NCBI RefSeq assembly: GCF_000002865.3
Contig: NW_001865082.1
Coordinates: 218,527-257,579, forward strand
From: Monosiga brevicollis MX1
Lineage: Eukaryota; Opisthokonta; Choanoflagellata; Craspedida; Salpingoecidae
Length of the DNA: 39,053 nt
Direction: 5' to 3'
Notes under the pieces: model-generated
Database searches by the model: none
Seen by the model: only the letters and a program-made list of their open reading frames with translations
Told to the model about the DNA's origin: nothing
Part shown: piece after piece, positions 32,514-39,053 of the stretch
Numbering within the stretch: the stretch's first letter is position 1
Layout of the letters: every line of letters begins with the position of its first letter
Position numbers and translations under genes: made by a program

Positions 32514-32951
32514 ATGGGCAAAACACTGTGTACGCTCGCTCACCTCCAGCCACGCAAGGTCGTGGTGTGGGTAGTGCCGCTTCGTGAGCCTGCCAGAGAC
32601 TTGTGCCGCCGCTTTGAACTGGCTGACATTGTATCGCAGTGGGCTAAGAATGATGGCCGTGACATGCAAGTCAACGTGCAAGTGTTTGTCATGACGGTCG
32701 ACTTTTTGGTTGGCCATGGGATGTGGTGGGTGCAAACTCTCGTGCAGCAGAAGCGTCTGGCCATGCTAGTGATGGACGAAGTTCACACAATGCTCGTGGA
32801 CACTAGCTATCGAGACAGTCTTGTTCGCTGCCCAGGCCGGCTGGACCATCTTCGCCAAGACCCATCTGTCAAGTGTGTGGGCCTGACTGGCACGCTTTAT
32901 TGGAGTGCAAGCATCGACCACCTGCCAGATCCCTCTGGAAGGATTGCATGA
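32514..32951 (+). pseudogene. RecQ-like helicase, copy 1, truncated
   Basis: The open segment starts exactly within the ATP loop (MGKTLCTL, with an in-frame TGA just before) and reads VVWVVPLREPARDLCRRF, VFVMTVDFLVGH, LAMLVMDEVH (motif II, intact) and CVGLTGTLYW (motif III), then leaves frame at DHLPD and stops. The second helicase domain is absent. The order and wording are those of RecQ-type superfamily 2 helicases, especially the divergent multi-copy kind seen in fungal repeats. With no Q-motif, a broken P-loop and no C-terminal half it cannot be functional. Confidence 0.7.
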
Positions 32952-33163
32952 GTGTACTCGACAATGTGCAGCTGCCGCCGCCCGTCGAGGAACCCTCTCG
33001 TACACTCTGGGTGTGTTTAGCCACCAGATTATAAGTACGGTCCCGCTGACCGTGAGTGGCATTTTCTTTTGGATATTTCCCTTTCTGTTTTCTATCGTTC
33101 TCTCCTGTGAGAGAAGTGCAATTGAACCGCTTTACTGTCTCAGCTCAAATCGTCCTTCAATAT

Positions 33164-35915
33164 GGCCAAGCAGGCAAGCATCTCGTGGGGCCACAGTTTC
33201 AACAGCCAAGAACAGTTGGACCTGGCTGCGGCCATTGATTAGCACCGGCCGGAAGATGGATGGCTAATTGTTGTTGCACCGACAGGCATGGGTAAAACAT
33301 TTTGTACCCTGCCCAAGCTGGGCTGTCGCCCGCATGCCGGTACGGTGCTGTGGATTGTGCCGTTTGTGGCCGTGGCCAACGATTTATTGCGGCGATTTCA
33401 AGGCGCAGGTCACAGTGCCCAGCGATGGCTTGGTCCTTCTACACAGGTGGCAGATGGCCTGGACGTGCTCATCGTAACGACCGACATGTTTGTCCGCGTG
33501 GGATCTGCATCGCTACACGGAAAGGTCTGCCTTCAGCGCATCCGCACTGCGAGATGTGATGAACGAAGTCGCAGCCAGTGTGGGTTCTGGCGGATGGACC
33601 AACATCAAACGCGTGGCGTTGACGGGCACACTTTGCATCGGGGACCAGGAGCATCTGTTTCGAAAGCTGGGTCAGCAAGTGGGGGGCAAGGTGTACCGTC
33701 TAGAGACGATGCGTCGCGATCTGCAGCTGCGTGTGCTTCACGGAAACCAGCTAAACTTTTTGTCGCATGTGCAAGCCATTGTGGACACGCAGCGGATGAT
33801 GCGTCAGGCGAATGGGGAGCGTGTGCACATGATGGTCTTTTGTGACACCGTGAACGAGGTGAAGCTGCTGTGTGACCAGCTGCACGCATACGGCTACATG
33901 GCCTTGCCCTACTACACCGACCTGGAGGAGAAGGTGCAAAAGGACCATGTGGCACGGTGGCAACGGGGTGAATGCGACGTCATTGTGGCCACCAGCTGCC
34001 TCAGCACGGGTGTGGATCTGCTCACCATTCGCCACGTGCTGTGGTATGGCAACGGCTACAACGTCTATACGCTGGCCCAGGTACGTTGTTGCTCAAGCGG
34101 TCGTGTGACTTTATGGATTTGGAGTTGAAAAAAAAATATCCGATTGTTGGATTTGCTGATGGTATACATGTGCTTGGGCTAGGCATTTGGTCGGGCTGGT
34201 CGCGATAAACAGGGAGGAACTGCCGAGCTGTGGCTACCAGTGAGACGTGGGCCAGCACCAGGCATGGAAAAGTTTGTCGAGGGCAATGCGTGCCGCAGCT
34301 GGGTGCTCGGCAAGTTGCTAGATCCCCGCGCCGCGACATGCTTTGCTGCCGGCCAGCCGCTTTGTGACGTGTGCGCAGGAACAGCACAGCGCCTGGAGCC
34401 AGCAAGAGCTGCACGCCAGCAGCGCGCTGCCCAAGCGTTGAGTGTGATGCATGTGGAAGCAGAGGCCGAGGCGATGGCGGAGGAGGAAGATGTGTTGTCT
34501 GAGCCACCTGCAGCACGGCTCGAGGAAAAAGAATCGATCGGGCCAGAGTCCACTTTGGATGTAGCTTCAGCATCAAACGTCGAAACGGCAGCGTCTTCAG
34601 GACGAGCTGCCGTTGCGGCGCAGTCGAGCAGAAGCACTCCACGTGCCCAGGACACGGCTGTGGTGGCGACAAATGCAGGGCCAATGACGGATGCTGCCGT
34701 GCCACAGATGCAGACGAGTGCTGCTTGGATTGATGAGGCAGCTACAGCATCCATGTCGGTGCCAGCTTCACCCATGGTCTCTGATGCTGATGACGAGGCG
34801 CCTTTACAGCAAGAGGCGCGTGGCCCGGTGCAAACCAAGTTGGCAGAGGGTGAGAGCACGCCACAGCCAGTCATGCAGTCAGCAGCACAGCCAACACCCA
34901 CGAAACACACGCCACCCCGTCGGCCTCGATCATTTGCGTGCCAGTACCATCGGCCTCGGGTTCAACCTCCTCTCCGGCGCGATCGGCTGCAAGCTCAGCC
35001 TCGGGTACACTGCGGCGTAAGCGAGTGCCGCTGGCTGCTAAAACTACTTGCATCTCTGGGTCTGACGATTATGACGACGATGGCAACGGCGTCGCTACCA
35101 GCCCTGCTCCCTCAACATCCAAGCGAACGGCATCGGATGTCACGTGCACAGCTGCTGCTTCTTCAACAGCGGCGCAAGCAGCAGAGTCGCCTCTTCCCGC
35201 AGCAAAACGAGCAGCATCAAGTGGCACGCGCACCGCTACCATTGCTGCTACTGCTACCACTCGCTCTGAAGCCACGGTATCTGCTGCGGCTACGCCACCG
35301 AATCGGCACAACGTCGCGCCAATATTTCGGTCGAAATCGGGGACAGAAAAAAAATATCTGATGCACCACGCGGCGGCTGACAAGTTTATTGGCGTTCTGA
35401 AGTTGATGGATGATTACTGCATGCGATGTACTATTCGACAGGCGAAACCCGTCCTGAAGGCCGAGCATCAATGCGTATCTAATCGTGGTTGCAAGCGGTG
35501 TCACTTCGAAGGACACGAGACAAGACTTAAAAAATGTTCCGTGCACCTCGCATACCCCGACAGAGCCTGTTGCTACGCTTGTGGAATGCCAAGGTGGATT
35601 CGTGGATGTAAAACATGGGATCACCTTTGCAGGCAGTCTCAAGGACTGGATTCGGGCCTGAGCTGTCTCCTCCTTTATTCGGACTGTCATCCGGGGCTGC
35701 GCGACCTGGCCCAGCGGATGGGCTACAACTTGAGGGAAAGGACATTGAAGGATTTAAAAACGCGCGACTTGTTTGTCGAGTGGCTGTACTCGCCCGTTCC
35801 TGGTCTACCTCCAAGGGATGGGCATTGGCGTCTTGTGGAATTTGTGTTTGAAAGTGCGAGGATCCTGCTCCCCAGTGAGGCGGAAGCCCAAGTCGGCCCC
35901 GACAGTTTTCGCTAA
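33164..35915 (+). pseudogene. RecQ-like helicase, copy 2, nearly full length but broken
   Basis: From ATG 33164: SFNSQEQLDLAAAID, an in-frame TAG (about 33239), then WLIVVAPTGMGKT and LDVLIVTTDMFV. The frame then shifts near 33490-33540 and the DExH box present in copy 1 is missing. It resumes with ALRDVMNEV, RVALTGTL, VMVFCDTVNEVK-type second-domain motifs and VIVATSCLSTGVD, and splices at 34080/34183 to AFGRAGRDKQGG (motif VI) and a RecQ zinc region with CR...LLD....C.....CDVC. A low-complexity Ala/Ser tail follows, with another frame change near 34925. The last about 190 residues are Cys/His-rich (CMRCTI, GCKRCHFEGHE, CCYACGMP, WDHLC), a likely zinc-binding end typical of these repeat-associated RecQ proteins. 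At least three lesions argue for a pseudogene. Confidence 0.65.
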
Positions 35916-36307
35916 ACACAAGCTCTTTGTGAGAATCAAAACACAGAACCGAATGTCAGAATGTCATCATCTTTATTATCTTCAATAACTGGAATGGCTA
36001 TGATCTGCTTCAATTAATTGAAACTTTGCTTCATTAACCTCTTGCCTCTATATCCTCCTTTTGCTCATCATTTTTTTTTTCTCACAGACGCGCCACGATG
36101 AAGCGGGCCATGGGCGGGGCGCGCGCGCTCCTGGTGGTGCGTTGTCGTCGTTGTGGCGCGACGGGCAAGTGCTGCCGAGGTGCAAGCGACGACATGGATG
36201 AACGAGTGGCCAAACGACATTGCCGCGTGACCGTCATGGATGGACCATTCTTGCTGACCTCGTGTTGGGCTGCCATTTGTTGTCAAGACAAATCCTCGAT
36301 CTGACCC
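35916..36307 (+). other. AT-rich spacer and possible upstream exon
   Basis: About 150 bp of AT-rich sequence is followed by a long T-run and TCTCACAG (ending about 36087). The stretch after that is open to a TGA at 36302 and contains CRRCGATGKCC, so it may be an exon or leader of the mini-exon gene. No in-phase donor was found. Confidence 0.3.
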
Positions 36308-37197
36308 ATGAGGAGCCGCGATGGCTCGTGCGCTGATGGACGCGTTGGCGAGGCGCAAGAGCCACGGAGCCTGGTCGGATCCAGCACGAAGCACTCCCGC
36401 TCAAATGCAGGTGAGAAACCGATCTTAGGCCCGCTTTTGAAAATGTTATGCATGATGCCCGCTGCCAGAAACGAAAGCAAAAGTGATATTTGCGAGTTTT
36501 GGCGCGCGAATCGCCGGGTGTTTCTGACGGTAGTGCTGTGTCACAGGGTACCCGCTGGTGGATGAGGACTACACAGTGAGCAGCGGAAGCGTGCGAAGAA
36601 TGCGAGGTGAGCTTTGTTTTGACGTGCGCCGAAAATTGTGACCACTGGCCCGGCTGCCACTTGGTGTCGGCTGAGGAGCGCACCTTTTTTCTTGTTTGGC
36701 CGTTTCGAGGGGGGTACTAATGATGGGGCTGGCGGGTGACAGGGTGGCCAACGGTGGATGAGGACTCAACAGTTAGTAGCGAAAGCGTGCGAAGAATGCG
36801 AGGTGAGCTTTGTTTTAATGTGCGCCGAAAGTTGTGACCAGGGGGCTGGCTGCCATTTGGTGTTGGCCAAGGAGCCAAGGCGCGCCTGTTGTCTTTTTTC
36901 GCCGCTTTGAGGGGGGTACTAATGATTGGGCTGGCGGGTGACAGGGTGGCCAACGGTGGATGCGGACTCCACAGTAAGCAGCGAAAGCGTGCGAAGAATG
37001 CGAGGTGAGCTTTGTTTTGACGTGCGCCGAAAATTGTGACCAGGAGGCCGGCTGCCATTTGGTGTTGGTTGAGGAGCAGAGGGGCGCCTTTGTTCTTGTT
37101 TGGCCGTATGGAGGGGGGGGACTCATGGTTATGCTGGCGGGTGACAGGGCGGCAAACGGTGGATGAGGACTTCACAGTGAGTAACGGAAGCGTGTGA
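36308..37197 (+). CDS. Predicted small protein built from 60-nt repeated mini-exons
   Basis: A first exon 36308-36410 ends in phase 1 at a GTGAGA donor. It joins mini-exons 36547-36606, 36743-36802, 36945-37004 and 37148-37207, all 60 nt and phase 1-1. Each encodes a near-identical 20-residue unit of the form xPTVDEDSTVSSESVRRMRG. Mini-exon 4 has a TGA (37195) that would end the protein at about 110 residues. Each intron (136-144 bp) has GTGAGC or GTGAGA donors, ACTAAT or ACTCAT about 20-30 bases before the acceptor (except the first), and a CAG acceptor. I do not recognise the repeat. The alternative is a non-coding satellite whose splice-like signals are incidental. Confidence 0.4.
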
Positions 37198-38060
37198 AGG
37201 ATGCGAGGTAAGCTTTGTTTTGACGTGCGCCGAAAATTGTGACCAGGAGCCCGGCTGCCATTTGGTGTTGGCCGAGGAGCCAAGGCGCGCCTTTTGTATT
37301 GTTTGAGCCTATTGAGCGGGGTACTAATGGTGGGGCTGTCGTGTCACAGGATAGCCAAGGTGGATGTATACTTCCACAGTGAGCAGCGAAAGCGTGCGAA
37401 GAATGCGAGGTGAGCTTTGTTTTGACGTGCGCCGAAAATTGTGACCAGGAGGCCGGCTGCCATTTGGTGTTGGTTGAGGAGCAGAGGGGCGCCTTTGTTC
37501 TTGTTTGGCCGTATGGAGGGGGGGGACTCATGGTTATGCTGGCGGGTGACAGGGCGGCAAACGGTGGATGAGGACTTCACAGTGAGTAACGGAAGCGTGT
37601 GAAGGATGCGAGGTAAGCTTTGTTTTGACGTGCGCCGAAAATTGTGACCAGGAGCCCGGCTGCCATTTGGTGTTGGCCGAGGAGCCAAGGCGCGCCTTTT
37701 GTATTGTTTGAGCCTATTGAGCGGGGTACTAATGGTGGGGCTGGCAGGTCACAGGATGGCCGACGGTGGATGAGGACTCCAAAGTGAGCACCGAATGCGT
37801 GTGAAGAATGCCAGGTGAGCTTTGTTGTGACGTACGCCGTAAATTGTGACCAGGGGGCAGGCTGCCATTTAGTGTTGCGGCGCGCCGTTTGCTTTGTTTG
37901 AGCCGCTTCGAGGGGGGGACTCATGGTAGGGCTTGCGTGTCACATGATGGTTCCAGGTGGACGAGAACTCCATCGTGAGCACCGAAAGCGCGTCAAGCAG
38001 ATGACGTATGCTTTGTTTTGACGTGCGCCGAATATTGTGACCAGGTGCCCGGCTGTCACT
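36541..38060 (+). repeat. Tandem array of eight about 202-bp monomers with embedded mini-exons
   Basis: Monomer exon starts are at 36547, 36743, 36945, 37148, 37350, 37553, 37755 and about 37945, a spacing of 190-203 bp. Units 1-3 are open. Unit 4 (TGA), 5 (TAG), 6 (TGA) and 7 (TGA) contain a stop in the mini-exon frame. Unit 8 is degenerate, with acceptor CACAT and no donor. The 362 bases 36977-37338 are repeated exactly at 37382-37743 (405-bp shift), a recent duplication of a two-monomer block. Confidence 0.9.
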
Positions 38061-38725
38061 CGGTCTTCGCGAATGGCCCGTCGCTCGCATTTGTTCAATT
38101 TTTGGGTTCTTTTTGTCGTGGCGGCCATTAACTTTACATGACAAGTCAACGTTCGAGCTTTTGGTGCGCTGTACTGTCGGTACTCAATCGAAACTTTCAG
38201 AATGTTTATTGTCATGTGGGCTCGGCACAACCGCTAACAGCGACACGATCGGAGGCTAACCGCTAATGCGTTGGTGAAAGGATTATTGAAAGACATCAAT
38301 TTATAATATCAAGGCGAGGAAGCAAAAGTTTGAAACGCGTGCAAGGATACAAGTTGAGAGAAAGAGAAGCAGGTGGCGTGAGGACGGTACCTAACGCTAT
38401 TCAGGAATGTAGAGTTGTGGTGTGAGAGTGAGCTCAAAGAAAAGACCCTAACGTTGTATTGTCATCATGCATGGGCGGTATGATGACGATGGCTGTGAGG
38501 TATTGAACCGTGTACACTGTTAATTGACAAGCAACATTACACTCACTCACAACGTCCAGAACATGACCGTTACACCTTCCACATTTAAAAGAAAACCAAA
38601 GTGTAACAAAAATTTCACCCTCTGAGACAGCACCAAGATTCATTTTTGAACCTGAGCTATCTGCTCTTGCCGCGCCTTGCCCTCTTGCAGTCCTCGCCAC
38701 CCTCTGCTCCTTACACCAACGCAGC
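38061..38725. other. Spacer between the array and the zinc-finger gene
   Basis: The stretch is AT-rich with no supported coding sequence. It probably includes the leader of the zinc-finger gene, whose start lies in a CAGCATGG context. Confidence 0.45.
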
Positions 38726-39053
38726 ATGGCACAGAACCAAGAAGTGTTGTGCTGTCATTGCGAGCGTGCATTTCCTAATCGTCTGGCACGAGAGCAACAC
38801 GTTTCTCGGGTACGTTGTTCCTGAGGTCGCTTTATCACGTCGCCAAAAAAAAAGCACACACAGACAGAAAAACACACAAAAAAAATGCGACACGTCTCAC
38901 TGTTCGGCACATAGGTCCATCAAAAAAGCACGCGAATCACATTAAACGGACAAGTGATTATCCAACACCGAAACGAGGACGGGTACTTTCATTGCCCTGT
39001 CGACGGATGCCTCTACCACCATCAACGCGCAAACACCCTCAAGTCTCATCTCC
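38726..39053 (+). CDS. C2H2 zinc-finger protein, 5' part (runs off the window)
   Basis: Exon 1 is 38726-38809 and exon 2 is 38915 to the window edge, phase 0, with a GTACGT donor and CACATAG acceptor. Exon 1 encodes CCHCERAFPNRLAREQHVSR, whose final His is supplied by VH at the start of exon 2: C..C.....L..H...H spacing across the splice. Exon 2 then begins a second finger, FHCPVDGCLYHHQRANTLKSHL. This is a nucleic-acid-binding protein whose target is unknown. Similar zinc-finger ORFs occur beside repeat-associated RecQ helicases in fungi, so it may belong to the same element, but that is inference. The 3' part is outside the window. Confidence 0.65.

Noticed and set aside
36234-37924. Repeated minus-strand frames (repeats containing KWQPASWSQFSAHVK) in the 202-bp array
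   Set aside because: The frames break at every monomer and have no start or splice logic. The plus strand shows a consistent exon-intron pattern instead.
36541-38060. CRISPR-like array
   Set aside because: Spacing is regular, but the monomers are about 202 bp and repeated throughout. There are no unique spacers, no short repeats and no cas genes, and the genome is eukaryotic.

Overview
This is a stretch of eukaryotic nuclear DNA. Most genes are split by short introns of about 90-190 bp with GT-AG ends. Together with the gene set (kinesin-5, ABCE1, a receptor kinase-guanylate cyclase, kelch, ankyrin and fibrinogen-like modules), this suggests a unicellular holozoan. A choanoflagellate such as Monosiga fits best, but this is an inference from style and content, not proof.

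Layout. 413-4151 (+) is a complete six-exon kinesin-5 mitotic motor. 5119-8244 (+) is a complete ABCE1/Rli1 ribosome-recycling ATPase whose start codon appears to be split by an intron. 8731-9900 (-) is a single-exon secreted or anchored six-kelch protein. It is separated by a (GA)n tract and a 432-base assembly gap from a divergent UvrD/Srs2-like DNA helicase (10898-14109, +, N-terminus lost in the gap). 14435-19131 (-) reconstructs as one 13-exon receptor: a bacterial-type phosphonate-binding (PhnD-like) ectodomain, a Cys-rich stalk, one membrane span, a kinase domain with catalytic residues present, and a class III guanylate cyclase.

20285-24224 holds three decayed or rearranged copies of an extracellular module with a fibrinogen-like CDMTT/GGGW signature. 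One copy has its second half inverted in place, and one carries two nonsense codons. A possible terminal transmembrane exon follows. 25479-27129 is an ankyrin gene in which five successive repeats are each exactly one 99-bp phase-0 exon.

28790-31318 is a Crinkler-like restriction-endonuclease-fold plus kinase protein. 31589-35915 carries short direct repeats and two broken tandem copies of a RecQ-like helicase, which looks like mobile-element or subtelomeric-type DNA. 36308-38060 is a tandem array of about 202 bp whose every monomer contains a 60-nt mini-exon with splice signals and a branch-site-like motif. The window ends inside a C2H2 zinc-finger gene.

The left 19 kb is ordinary conserved gene space. 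The right 19 kb is repeat-rich, duplicated and decaying. Exon joins were made by eye from reading frame, splice consensus and family alignment remembered at motif level; no search was run.
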